A stretch of DNA of 64,000 bases from Bradyrhizobium sp. JYMT SZCCT0428 (GTDB lineage Bacteria; Pseudomonadota; Alphaproteobacteria; Rhizobiales; Xanthobacteraceae): the NCBI RefSeq assembly GCF_018131075.1, contig NZ_JAFCLS010000037.1, positions 1-64,000 of the forward strand, given 5' to 3'. Of the stretch, positions 15,405 through 23,871 are shown piece by piece. Below the pieces are notes generated by a model that was given only the letters and a program-made list of their open reading frames with translations, was not told the origin of the DNA and did no database searches. The position numbers and the translations under genes were made by a program. How positions within the stretch are numbered: position 1 is the stretch's first letter; the number at the start of each line of letters is the position of its first letter.

Positions 15405-16283
15405 TCAGAAGATTTCGCCTACTCCTTTCGGTCCCACTTTCATTCCAAAGCCAGATAGGCCTCGATCCTTGATCTCCGGGGCCATGGCGGCGAGCGACTC
15501 TTCGCGGATCAGACCCTTGAGCTCCTGCACCAGGTTCATGAACTCCGGCGTGTCGGTCATCTCGGCCGTTCGCGGACGCGGCAGCGGTACTTTGATGACA
15601 GCCTTGATGCGGCCCGGGCGCGCGGTCATGACGTAGATGCGGTCGGAAAGGAAAATCGATTCCTCGATGTCGTGCGTGATGAACAGCACCGAGATGCGGA
15701 ACTGCTGCCAGATGTTGGTGAGGATCTCCTGCATCACGACCCGGGTCTGCGTGTCGAGCGCGCCGAACGGCTCGTCCATCAGCAGCACCTGCGGGCTGGT
15801 CGCCAGCGCCCGGACGATGCCGATACGCTGCTTCATGCCGCCGGACAGCTGGTCCGGATAATGGTTTTCGAACGAGAGCAGCCCGGCCAGATCGAGCAGC
15901 GCCCGCGCCGTGGTGTTGCGCTTGCTTTGCTCGACGCCGGCCATCTTGAGGCCGAACTCGACGTTCTTGCGAACCGACAGCCACGGAAACAGCGAGTATT
16001 GCTGGAACACGACGCCACGGTCCGAACCGGGCTTGGTGATCGCCTTGCCATCGAGCAAGGCCTCGCCGCGGGTCGGCTTGACGAAGCCGGCGACGATGCT
16101 GAGCAAGGTCGACTTGCCGCAACCGGAAGGCCCGATCAGCGACACGAACTCGCCCGGCTGCACGTTGAGCGAGACATTATCGACGGCGACGACCTTGTTG
16201 TCGTTAGCACCGAACGTTACGCCCATATCGCGAACGTCGATGAAGCCCTTGCTGACTTCGGTTTCCGCCATGGTCATGCTCAT
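15405..16283 (-). CDS. ABC importer ATP-binding protein (sulfonate/nitrate/taurine type)
   Basis: A 292-residue ATPase of the SsuB/TauB/NrtD group. It has the Walker A GPSGCGKST, Q-loop segment VVFQQYSLFPWLSV, signature LSGGMKQR, Walker B VLLMDEP and the switch histidine in FITHD. A C-terminal extension of about 40 residues follows the core. Its ATG overlaps the permease stop codon (ATGA), so translation is coupled. Together with the permease and binding protein it forms a complete importer, and the sulfatase gene 129 bp downstream suggests that the cargo is a sulfate ester or sulfonate. Confidence 0.92.
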   Translation of the reverse strand: MSMTMAETEVSKGFIDVRDMGVTFGANDNKVVAVDNVSLNVQPGEFVSLIGPSGCGKSTLLSIVAGFVKPTRGEALLDGKAITKPGSDRGVVFQQYSLFPWLSVRKNVEFGLKMAGVEQSKRNTTARALLDLAGLLSFENHYPDQLSGGMKQRIGIVRALATSPQVLLMDEPFGALDTQTRVVMQEILTNIWQQFRISVLFITHDIEESIFLSDRIYVMTARPGRIKAVIKVPLPRPRTAEMTDTPEFMNLVQELKGLIREESLAAMAPEIKDRGLSGFGMKVGPKGVGEIF

Positions 16284-17257
16284 CGCCGGCCTCCGGGTGC
16301 GAATGCGAGCCAGGGCATCAGAAGGACGCCAACCATCCGGATGATGCCGCTGCACGCCAGTCCAAGAACACCGATCGTGATCATGCCGAGCACGATCGCG
16401 GGATAGTCCACCAGTGAGTAGGCTTCCCAGGTGAAGTAGCCGACGCCGAATTGACCCGAGATCATCTCGGCGGCGATCAGCGAGACCCAGGCCACGCCCA
16501 TGCCGACGGCAAGACCGGTGAAGATGTGCGGCAACGAGCCAGGCAGGATCACGTTCATGAACAGCCGGATCTCGCTGGCGCCGAGGCAGCGAGCCGCCCT
16601 TACCAGCACGCCATCCAGTGAATGAACCCCGTGAATGGTGTTGAGCAGGATCGGAAAGAAGGCGCCGATAAAGGTAATGAAGACGATGCTGGCCTCGTTG
16701 TTCGGCCACAGCATGATCGACATCGGCACCCACGCGATCGCCGGAATCGGCCGCATGATCTCGACGACAGGCATGAAGAAGTCACGCACGCGCTCGTACT
16801 TGCCGATCGCCAGCCCGAGCGGCACGCCGATGATGGTCGCGATCATGAAGCCGAGCAGGATGCGTCGCACGCTAATGGCGATATTGAAGAGGTATTTGTT
16901 CGACAGCCCAACCAGCGTCAGCTGCTGATACACCTCATAGGGCGTCGGAACGTTCTTGAAGCGGATGTAGAATTCCAGCCTGTACTTGGTGCCGAGATAC
17001 CAGAACAGGAACAAAGCCCCGATCGAGATGCAGGCAAGCAATGCCGTGATCATCCGCTCGCGGGTCACATACCCGAGCAGGCCCAGAAACACCTTGGTCA
17101 GCGAGACCGTGGGGATCGGCTCCGGTTCCGGCACCGGAATTTCCGCTGCGGACATTTGGGCTGCGGAGGCTTTCACCTCCACCGCCACCGGCTCGGGATC
17201 GGCGTGCTTGTCGACCATAGGAAGCGCCACAATCTTGGCTGTTGCCGTGCTGCCCAT
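16280..17257 (-). CDS. ABC importer permease (SsuC/TauC/NrtB type)
   Basis: A 325-residue inner-membrane permease. It has a long proline/glutamate-rich cytoplasmic N-terminus (about 60 residues), then six or seven membrane helices. The EAA coupling motif region (around VRAARCLGASEIRLF, about residue 235) contacts the ATPase. The family takes up sulfonates, taurine, nitrate or related small anions. It starts 9 bases past the end of the binding-protein gene and overlaps the ATPase gene by 4 bases. Confidence 0.92.
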   Translation of the reverse strand: MGSTATAKIVALPMVDKHADPEPVAVEVKASAAQMSAAEIPVPEPEPIPTVSLTKVFLGLLGYVTRERMITALLACISIGALFLFWYLGTKYRLEFYIRFKNVPTPYEVYQQLTLVGLSNKYLFNIAISVRRILLGFMIATIIGVPLGLAIGKYERVRDFFMPVVEIMRPIPAIAWVPMSIMLWPNNEASIVFITFIGAFFPILLNTIHGVHSLDGVLVRAARCLGASEIRLFMNVILPGSLPHIFTGLAVGMGVAWVSLIAAEMISGQFGVGYFTWEAYSLVDYPAIVLGMITIGVLGLACSGIIRMVGVLLMPWLAFAPGGRR

Positions 17258-17266
17258 CGGATTCCC

Positions 17267-18703
17267 CTATTGCCCCAAGTTGATGGCGCCGAGGACTTCG
17301 GCATAGGTGGCAAGCTTGCCGCCATTCTTGGCGGCATAGGCTTCCGCATCCTTCTTGAGCAGGAACGGCACGACATCCGGCTTCTTCGGATCCTGGCCGC
17401 CGACCGAATAGAACGCGGCGTCGGCGAATACCTTGATGCCGAGCTCGCGGTCGACCAGATAGACGGCGTTGAACTTCTTGCCCTCGGAGCCGTACTTCTT
17501 CACGCCGAGCAGCGTGCAGACCGGTGAGCTGAACGGCACGATGTCGCCGCCCTGGATCCAGATCTCACCGGTTTGCAGGGGATTGTTGACCGGCGCGTTG
17601 CAGACCGGATCGGTGCCGGTGACGTTGTAGGTGTCGTACGAAGCAAGCTGCTTGTCGTAGTCGAGCCCGAGTTCCTTGTAGGTCGTCCGTACATAGCTGT
17701 CGTTGACCCAGGCGCCGATGTTCAGTTCCTTGATCATGTTGAGCTTCTGCAGGATCGCGTAGTTGGCGCCGACAGCTTCCACCCATTTCGGCTTGATGGT
17801 CGCATCGAGCGTGTGCACGCCGCCGGGACCCAGGAAGATGTAGATCACTTCCTTGTTGATCTTGGTCCACTCCTCGATCTTCTCGGCCGCAAACTTCGGG
17901 TTCTTGCGCATCCAGTCGTTCGCCTCCATCAACGCCTTGATGTAGGCCACCACGATCTCCGGATATTTCTCGCCGAAGTCCTTGCGCACGACGACGCCGT
18001 GGAAGGTCGGCACCTTGGTTTCGGCGCCGTCATAGATCTTGCGGGCAAAGCCTTTGAACGGCAGCAGTTCGGCGAACGGCACGAAGTCGCCATGAGCGTC
18101 GATACGCTTTTCCTGCAGGTTGGTGGTGCCGACCTCCGGCGATTGCGAAACCAGGCTCCAGAAATCGGGCGGCAGGCCGCGCTTCTGCAGCGAGGTGAGC
18201 ATCATGCCGTGCGCGGCGGAGCCGAACGGCACCGACACGTTCTTGCCCTTGAGATCGGCGAGTTCGTAGAACGGCGAATCCTTGTGGACGACGATGCCAT
18301 TGCCGCCGCCAAACGCGTTGTAGGCGATGATCGCGACGAGCTGCGTTTCGTTCTTGGTCGCCTGCCCGGTGGCGCCATTCACCATCAGCGGGTAGTCGCC
18401 CATCATGCCGATCTGGATATTGTTGGCCATCATGCCGTTGGTGATCGGCGGACCGGAGGTGGCGTTCTGCCAGCTCAGCTTGTACTGGATGTCCTTGTAC
18501 TTGCCGGTCTTGGGCAGGTGCTTCTCCAGGAGACCAAGCTCCTTCAGCACGACGCCGCCGGTCACGGTGTTGGTCGTCGTATTCTGTGTGCCGATCCCGA
18601 TCTCGATCGTCTGCGCGCTCGCCTGTCCGGGCGCCAATGCGATGGCTGCCGCAGCGATCAAAGGAAGGAAGCCAGAGAGTTTAGACGCAGGGCCGATGCT
18701 CAT
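17267..18703 (-). CDS. ABC importer substrate-binding protein (NMT1/SsuA-like, long form)
   Basis: A periplasmic binding protein of 478 residues with a Sec signal peptide (cleavage near residue 31, after GQASA). The fold is that of NMT1/SsuA proteins: IEIGIGTQNTTTNTV at the mature N-terminus, and ADLKGKNVSVPFGSAAHGMM, the usual ligand-loop region. At about 450 mature residues it is clearly longer than SsuA or TauA (about 300), with an extra C-terminal domain. An AAGGA site 8 bases upstream supports the start. It is the first gene of the transporter block and follows a sigma-54 type promoter. A sulfate ester ligand is inferred from the downstream sulfatase. Confidence 0.88.
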   Translation of the reverse strand: MSIGPASKLSGFLPLIAAAAIALAPGQASAQTIEIGIGTQNTTTNTVTGGVVLKELGLLEKHLPKTGKYKDIQYKLSWQNATSGPPITNGMMANNIQIGMMGDYPLMVNGATGQATKNETQLVAIIAYNAFGGGNGIVVHKDSPFYELADLKGKNVSVPFGSAAHGMMLTSLQKRGLPPDFWSLVSQSPEVGTTNLQEKRIDAHGDFVPFAELLPFKGFARKIYDGAETKVPTFHGVVVRKDFGEKYPEIVVAYIKALMEANDWMRKNPKFAAEKIEEWTKINKEVIYIFLGPGGVHTLDATIKPKWVEAVGANYAILQKLNMIKELNIGAWVNDSYVRTTYKELGLDYDKQLASYDTYNVTGTDPVCNAPVNNPLQTGEIWIQGGDIVPFSSPVCTLLGVKKYGSEGKKFNAVYLVDRELGIKVFADAAFYSVGGQDPKKPDVVPFLLKKDAEAYAAKNGGKLATYAEVLGAINLGQ

Positions 18704-18832
18704 GGGACAAATCCTTTCGAACCAAACTGTGCGGTGTGACTTGCATGGCCCATGCTGAATCCCCCGGCCGCGGCGAAGGGCGGCAGGGTTACTCGGCGCT
18801 GAGCAGACTGACTGGCTTGATGACCTTGATGG

Positions 18833-18848
18833 TGCAAACGACATGCCA
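18833..18848 (-). promoter_or_regulatory. Sigma-54 (-24/-12) type promoter
   Basis: On the minus strand the sequence TGGCAT-GTCGT-TTGCA has GG and GC exactly 10 bases apart, as sigma-54 RNA polymerase requires, and differs from the consensus TGGCAC-N5-TTGCA by one base. Transcription would begin near 18821, giving a leader of about 118 bases before the binding-protein start codon. Confidence 0.55.
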
Positions 18849-18878
18849 TCAGACCAATTCTGACGGCGCGGACGGCTT

Positions 18879-18908
18879 CCGGTTCGCGAAGGCCCGGTTC
18901 GCGAAGGG
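18879..18908. repeat. 15-bp tandem direct repeat
   Basis: CCGGTTCGCGAAGG followed by C or G occurs twice head to tail, between the sigma-54 type promoter and the 16-bp palindrome. Each unit contains TTCGCGAA, itself a palindrome, so the pair could be a regulator site or simply a recent duplication. Confidence 0.6.
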
Positions 18909-18967
18909 CGTGGCTAACGAAGGGAGTGGTAGGCGTCATTTGCCGCTAACTCGCTTGCTTCCATCAC

Positions 18968-18983
18968 GGACGTGATCACGTCC
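18968..18983. promoter_or_regulatory. 16-bp perfect palindrome, possible enhancer
   Basis: GGACGTGATCACGTCC is a perfect 16-bp palindrome about 120-135 bp upstream of the -24 element of the sigma-54 type promoter. This is the usual distance for an enhancer-binding protein. No such activator gene is in the window. Confidence 0.45.
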
Positions 18984-19226
18984 GGTCAGCAAGTTCTGAA
19001 CGGCCTCCTCAGAATCCGAAACGACGAACGCTTCGAACCAGCAACCTATTGCTAAGAAATTTGCGGATGCTCAATTAATGAACAGATTTTGCGCCGGCCT
19101 TGGTTATCCGGCGGGCTAAATGTCTATAAATTAGTCATTGCAATCAGGCAGGGTTCGGCCCGCAGACGTCTGAAAGCCCGCCGACATCAGCGGCGGTTTG
19201 ACGCGGGACTCGCTTAGTCCCTCGCC

Positions 19227-20021
19227 TCAGATCTCGTCAGAGGCCGCGGCCTTGGCGAGCTTGCCGTCGCGGATATCGCTCAGCCTTGCCGCGTCCTTGA
19301 TGACGAGGTTTGAGCCGTGCGCGTGCAGGATTCCCAGCTCGGTGAATCGCTTCAGGCTGATGGTGACGGATTGCCGCGTCACGCCGGTCATGTGCGCGAG
19401 ATCGGCATGCGTGAATGAGGCGGCAATGAGCGACCCCTCGCGTTCTTCAACGCCGTACAGGTTCATCAGATGCAGCAGCAGTTGCGCCAGCCTTTCGGTC
19501 GGCGAGCGCGTCCCGAGCATCTGGGCGAGTGCCGAATAGCACTGGCCCTTGAAAGTCAGGCCCTCGATGATTCCGATCGCGAGCGCGGGGATCGTAAGCA
19601 CCATCCGGCGCAGGATATCGCCCGGCAAATGCAGCACGGTGCTGTTGACGGCGGCGACCCCCGACCAAATGTGCAGGCCTTGCTTGAAGACCTCGGGGCC
19701 GCCGACGAAATTGCCGGAGTGCCAATAGGCGAGCGTGATCTCGCGGCCCGATGGGGCGATGTAGAACACTTTGATGCGGCCGCTCTCGATCAGGAAGATG
19801 CCGTCCTGCGGACTGCCCTGGCTGAACAGCTGGGCGCCGCGGTAGAGCACTTTGCGTTTTCCGGAGCCCAACACCTGCGCGATTTCGGACTCGGTGAGGC
19901 CATGGAACAGCGACGGCGGCCCGCTCCGCTGCGTTCCACCGTCGGTCATCAGCAAGGCTCCGAACTGGGCTTGCCCGCCGCCCTTGGTCTCTCGTTGCGA
20001 TGGTTGATGTTTGCTTGTCAT
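19227..20021 (-). CDS. Crp/Fnr-family transcriptional regulator
   Basis: A regulator of about 264 residues. The cyclic-nucleotide-binding-type beta barrel covers roughly residues 50-165 (HGLTESEIAQVL, then GAQLFSQGSPQDGIFLIESGRI). A winged helix-turn-helix follows at about 195-250 (HADLAHMTGVTRQSVTISLKRF). The N-terminus lacks the cysteine cluster of oxygen-sensing Fnr, so it is not an iron-sulfur sensor of that kind. It lies upstream of the sulfate-ester transporter block on the same strand, separated by 520 bp, and may regulate it. The start at 20021 is chosen as the ATG nearest the conserved domain with spare N-terminus; 19949 is also possible. Confidence 0.85.
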   Translation of the reverse strand: MTSKHQPSQRETKGGGQAQFGALLMTDGGTQRSGPPSLFHGLTESEIAQVLGSGKRKVLYRGAQLFSQGSPQDGIFLIESGRIKVFYIAPSGREITLAYWHSGNFVGGPEVFKQGLHIWSGVAAVNSTVLHLPGDILRRMVLTIPALAIGIIEGLTFKGQCYSALAQMLGTRSPTERLAQLLLHLMNLYGVEEREGSLIAASFTHADLAHMTGVTRQSVTISLKRFTELGILHAHGSNLVIKDAARLSDIRDGKLAKAAASDEI

Positions 20022-20297
20022 GTATCCGCTCGTAGCCAACTCCGAACCTGCGTCGATATGAACGGAAAAGTTCCTGGGACTGCGGCCTGCTACTGTTGCA
20101 AAGGTTTGCAATTGGCGCGCCAAGTTCTGCGTGTATTGTCGGCTGAACCGGCGTCTGTGTCCATATATCGCGCCGCAGCGCCCGGCTTCTATCCCGCACT
20201 TCCGGGCGCTCATCTTTGCCTGCGGCAATCTGGCCAATTAGGCCCGATCTGGATTAAGATCGGCCCGCAATCATCCCTCCTTCGTAACGAGCCCCCG

Positions 20298-21122
20298 GTG
20301 AGCAAACCTGCAAAATCGTCCGCCAAGAACAGCGGCAACATCTTTATCGGCATCGGCGGCTGGACCTTCGAGCCGTGGCGCGGTGTATTTTATCCAGAGA
20401 AGCTGACGCAGGCGAAGGAGTTGTCCTACGCCGCGTCGAAGCTGACCTCGATCGAGATCAACGGCACCTATTACGGCTCGCAGAAGCCGGAGAGTTTTCG
20501 CAAATGGGCGCGTGAAGTGCCCGACGGTTTCGTGTTCTCGTTGAAGGGACCGCGCTTCGCCACCAACAGGCGCGTGCTGGCGGAAGCCGGCGACTCCGTG
20601 AAGCGGTTCTATGATTCAGGCGTGCTCGAACTCGGCGACCGGCTCGGCCCCGTGCTGTGGCAATTCGCGCCGACCAAGAAGTTCGACGAGGCGGATTTCG
20701 GCAAGTTCCTCGAACTGCTGCCGCGCAAACTCGAAGGCCGCGCGCTGCGTCACGTGGTCGAGGTCCGCCACGACAGTTTCTGCGTGCCCGATTTCATCGC
20801 GCTGCTGCGAAAGTTCGAAACGCCTGTCGTGTTCGCCGAGCACGGCAAATATCCGGCGATCGCCGACATCGCGAGCGACTTCGTCTATGCGCGGCTGCAG
20901 AAGGGCAATGACGAACTCAAGACCTGCTACCCGCCAAAACAGCTCGACGCCTGGGCGAAGCGGTTTCAGGCCTGGGCTTCGGGAAGTGAACCCGACGACC
21001 TGCCGCGCGTCGATGCGGCCAAGCCGAAGAAGGCGCCGCGCGACGTCTTCGCCTACGTGATCCACGAGGGCAAGGTGCGCGCGCCCGCAGGCGCCATGGA
21101 ATTGATCGAGCGGGTGAAATAG
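20298..21122 (+). CDS. DUF72 family protein
   Basis: A 274-residue protein of the DUF72 family, a TIM-barrel fold of unknown activity. Conserved blocks are IGIGGWTFEPWRGVFYP near the N-terminus, LTSIEINGTYYG, and GPVLWQFAPTKKFD. The start is a GTG; nothing upstream in frame fits the family, although the frame stays open much further as a shadow of the Crp gene on the other strand. No signal peptide or membrane helix is present. No neighbour suggests a pathway. Confidence 0.88.
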   Translation: MSKPAKSSAKNSGNIFIGIGGWTFEPWRGVFYPEKLTQAKELSYAASKLTSIEINGTYYGSQKPESFRKWAREVPDGFVFSLKGPRFATNRRVLAEAGDSVKRFYDSGVLELGDRLGPVLWQFAPTKKFDEADFGKFLELLPRKLEGRALRHVVEVRHDSFCVPDFIALLRKFETPVVFAEHGKYPAIADIASDFVYARLQKGNDELKTCYPPKQLDAWAKRFQAWASGSEPDDLPRVDAAKPKKAPRDVFAYVIHEGKVRAPAGAMELIERVK

Positions 21123-21144
21123 ACAACAGCGTTTCGAGCGAAGC

Positions 21145-22119
21145 TCAATCGAGCTTGATGCCGGCCTCGCGGATCAATTTTGTCCAGGTCTCGTATTCGG
21201 ACGCGACAAAGGCATTGAGCTTGTCGTCCGGCAGGTCCCAGACCTCGCCGCCGCTCTTCTCGAAGCGCTCCTTGAGGTCGGGCAATGAGGCGCGGATATC
21301 GCGGCGCAGTTTTGCGATCACCTCCGGCGGCGTCTTGGCGGGCGCAAAGATTCCGAGCCAGGAATCGACGTCGAGACCGGGAACGCCGGCTTCCGACATC
21401 GTCGGCACGTCAGGCGCCAGCGGGCTGCGTTTGGACGCCAGCACGGCGATGCCCTTCGCCTGCCCGGACTGCACATGGGGCAGGCCTGCCGCCATCGAGT
21501 CGAAGAACAGATCGATGCGGCCCGCCAGCAGATCGGTGAACGCCGGCGGCGAGCCCTTGTAGGGCACTTCCAGCAGCTTCACGCCCGCAGCTTTCATGAA
21601 GGCCGCCGCCACCAGTTGCTGCCCGGTGCCGACGCCGGCGGTCGCCACCGAGATCGAGCCCGGGCTGGCCTTCGCCGCGGCGACGATATCCGCCAGCTTG
21701 GGCTGCGGCAGATCCTTGCGGCCGACCATCACATAGCCGAACTTGTAGACCAGCGCGACGGGCACGAAATCCTTCAGCGGATCGTAGCCGAGCTTGGAGT
21801 ACAGCGCCGAATTAAAGGCCATGTTGGAGAGCCCGCCGACGACAAGCGTATAGCCGTCCGGCTCGCTCTGGCTCGCGGCCTGCGTCCCCACGACGGTGCC
21901 GGCGCCGGGCTTGTTCTCGACCACGAAGCCCTGTCCCATGCGTTTCGCAAGCACGTCGGCAATCTGCCGCCCGACCAGATCGTAGCTGCCCCCGGGACCG
22001 ATCGGGACGATGATTTTCACGGCCCGGTCGGGATAGGTGCCCTGCGCCCGCGCTGCGCCGCCGCAAACCAGCAACGCGATGGCGGCCATCCATGCCAGCG
22101 AGCGACAAAATCCATGCAT
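21145..22119 (-). CDS. TctC/Bug-family periplasmic binding protein
   Basis: A 324-residue solute receptor of the tripartite tricarboxylate transporter (Bug) family, very common in alpha- and betaproteobacteria. It has a Sec signal peptide ending near ARAQG, the family block VKIIVPIGPGGSYDLVGRQ, and ENKPGAGTVVGTQ, which forms part of the ligand cleft. A GGGGGAAA stretch upstream supports the ATG at 22119. No tctA/tctB membrane genes are adjacent, so it is an orphan receptor. The ligand is probably a small carboxylate but is not readable. Confidence 0.9.
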   Translation of the reverse strand: MHGFCRSLAWMAAIALLVCGGAARAQGTYPDRAVKIIVPIGPGGSYDLVGRQIADVLAKRMGQGFVVENKPGAGTVVGTQAASQSEPDGYTLVVGGLSNMAFNSALYSKLGYDPLKDFVPVALVYKFGYVMVGRKDLPQPKLADIVAAAKASPGSISVATAGVGTGQQLVAAAFMKAAGVKLLEVPYKGSPPAFTDLLAGRIDLFFDSMAAGLPHVQSGQAKGIAVLASKRSPLAPDVPTMSEAGVPGLDVDSWLGIFAPAKTPPEVIAKLRRDIRASLPDLKERFEKSGGEVWDLPDDKLNAFVASEYETWTKLIREAGIKLD

Positions 22120-22300
22120 CGTATTTCCCCCGATATAACCGGCCATCAACAGGCGCTGTTTTCGCGACTATGCGACATGGCGCCCCCGGCGGCAACGCAT
22201 CTGGCGGCCGGGCAGCTGCGGCATAACCTCCGCGGTTATGGAAATCCGTTGCGGGGTGACTTAGCCTGACGCCGGGACATAACGGCGCCGGGACATCGAC

Positions 22301-22762
22301 ATGGCACGCAGGAATCGCCTCTTCACCATCGGCTATGAGCAGACGCCGGCCAAGGCCGTGCTCGATGAACTGGAAAGCGCCGGCGTCAAGCTGCTGGTGG
22401 ACGTGCGCGCGGTGGCCGCGTCACGGCGGCCGGGCTTTTCCAAGAACCAGCTCGCGGCCGGCCTTGACGAGCGCGGCATTTCCTATCTGCATCTGAAGGG
22501 GCTGGGTACGCCGAAAACCGGCCGCGAGGCGGCGCGCAGCGGCAAGTTCGGTTTGCTGCACAAGATCTATTCGGCGCATCTGAAGACCACGCAGGCCAGG
22601 GAAGAACTCGACGAATTGTCAGCGCTGGTGAAGAAATCCGGTCCGGTCTGCATTCTCTGTTACGAGCGCGACCATCAGCAGTGCCACCGCCAATGGATCG
22701 CCGAGATCATCGAAGACCGCGATGGCGTGAGGATCGAGAATTTGGCGGCGAAGCAAGTCTAG
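22301..22762 (+). CDS. DUF488 family protein
   Basis: A 153-residue cytosolic protein of the DUF488 family. The hallmarks are the N-terminal FTIGYE, the LLVDVRAVAASRRPGFS segment, and the C-terminal CILCYERDHQQCHR with two cysteines and a histidine that could bind metal. The family is widespread and has no established activity that I can name. It stands alone between two minus-strand genes. Confidence 0.9.
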   Translation: MARRNRLFTIGYEQTPAKAVLDELESAGVKLLVDVRAVAASRRPGFSKNQLAAGLDERGISYLHLKGLGTPKTGREAARSGKFGLLHKIYSAHLKTTQAREELDELSALVKKSGPVCILCYERDHQQCHRQWIAEIIEDRDGVRIENLAAKQV

Positions 22763-22764
22763 TC

Positions 22765-22868
22765 GTCATTCCGGGGCGCGCGGAGCGCGAGCCCGGAATC
22801 CATGACAATACGAACTATGCGGCTCGATGGATTCCGGGCCTGCGCCAAGTGGCGCATCCCGGAATGAC
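22765..22868. repeat. Interspersed palindromic repeat, family A, copy 2
   Basis: It starts GTCATTCCGGGGCGCGC three bases after the DUF488 stop codon and ends GCGCATCCCGGAATGAC. It has the same ends as the copy at 642-763 but a different centre. Confidence 0.8.
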
Positions 22869-22887
22869 GAGGAGGGCGACGATTTTC

Positions 22888-23802
22888 TCACCCCTCGCCG
22901 GCCAGGCGGAACGTCCCTTCCATCATTTGCACGCTGGCGCCGCCGACATGGATGGAGGCGATCGCGCCGTTTTGCTTGCGGACGCGCGTCAGCAGCAGGC
23001 TCGGCCGCCCCATGTCGACGCCCTGGCCGATCGTTCGTTTCAGTTCGCCATCTTTCAACGGATCGATGTCCGCGAGCAGCGCCGCGCAGGCGGCGGTGGC
23101 GCTGCCGGTGGCGGGATCCTCGGAAAGACCGCTGGCGCCGGGATGAAACATCCGCGCCTGCAACTCGCAGGGTGTTTCGCCAGGCGGCACGTCGCGCGTA
23201 TAGAAATAGACCGCATCGCTGCCGTCGCACGGGAAGGTTTTTGCGAACCCCTCCGCATTCGGCTTCGCGCGGCGCAGCGCCTCGCGCGAGGTGAGTTCGA
23301 CGGCGAGGAACGCCAGCCCGACCGAGATGATCTGCGGCGGATGCCGGTCTTGCTTTACCTCGCTCGCCGGTAGCGACAGGCAGGAAGCCGCCTGTTCGGC
23401 ACTGAGATGCGACATCCGCTTCAGCGGCTGCGGCGCCGTGAATTCGGTGCTGACGACCCTGCCCTGCTCGGTCGCAATCTCGACCGGGACGAGACCCGCC
23501 CCCTCCTCGAACAAGAGGCGCGCCGGCGGTTTTGCAGCCTGCGTCGCCAGCACGTAGGCGGTGCCGACATTGGGATGGCCGGCAAACGGAAGCTCGCGGT
23601 TCACGGTGAAGATACGAACCTGCGCGTCGTTCGCGCGGTCCACCGGCGGCAGCACGAAAGTGGTCTCGGAATAATTGAATTCTCTGGCGATCGCCTGCAT
23701 CTGCGCCGTGGACAACCCGCCGGCATCGAGCACTACGGCAAGCGGATTGCCGCCGAAGGCGCGATCGGTGAACACGTCGACGGTGATGTAACGCCGTTGC
23801 AT
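22888..23802 (-). CDS. PhzF-family isomerase/epimerase-like protein
   Basis: A 304-residue protein of the PhzF (phenazine biosynthesis, diaminopimelate-epimerase fold) family. Conserved parts are VDVFTDRAFGGNPLAVVL at the N-terminus, the active-site region REFNYSETTFVLPP (the glutamate is the PhzF acid/base), LPFAGHPNVGTAYVL and GLSEDPATGSATAACAALL. No phenazine genes are present, so the substrate is unknown, as for most bacterial PhzF homologues. It lies downstream of the cyclase gene on the same strand, with a palindromic repeat between them. Confidence 0.92.
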   Translation of the reverse strand: MQRRYITVDVFTDRAFGGNPLAVVLDAGGLSTAQMQAIAREFNYSETTFVLPPVDRANDAQVRIFTVNRELPFAGHPNVGTAYVLATQAAKPPARLLFEEGAGLVPVEIATEQGRVVSTEFTAPQPLKRMSHLSAEQAASCLSLPASEVKQDRHPPQIISVGLAFLAVELTSREALRRAKPNAEGFAKTFPCDGSDAVYFYTRDVPPGETPCELQARMFHPGASGLSEDPATGSATAACAALLADIDPLKDGELKRTIGQGVDMGRPSLLLTRVRKQNGAIASIHVGGASVQMMEGTFRLAGEG

Positions 23803-23822
23803 TGCTATCTCACTTTTTGTTG

Positions 23823-23871
23823 GGGCATGATCGTTTCGGAAAACCGGTTTCCACTTTTCCGGATCATGCCC
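23823..23871. repeat. Palindromic repeat between the cyclase and phzF-like genes
   Basis: GGGCATGATC at one end and GATCATGCCC at the other frame a 49-bp imperfect palindrome with a CCGGTTTCC core. It overlaps the last codon of the cyclase gene by one base. It looks like one of the short interspersed repeats of this genome group. Confidence 0.6.

Larger units (their letters stand above)
18704..19226. other. Regulatory gap upstream of the sulfate-ester transporter block
   Basis: A 520-bp gap without a recognisable gene. It contains the sigma-54 type promoter (18833-18848), a 15-bp tandem repeat (18879-18908), a 16-bp palindrome (18968-18983) and a noticeably AT-rich stretch at about 19030-19140. 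Confidence 0.5.
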
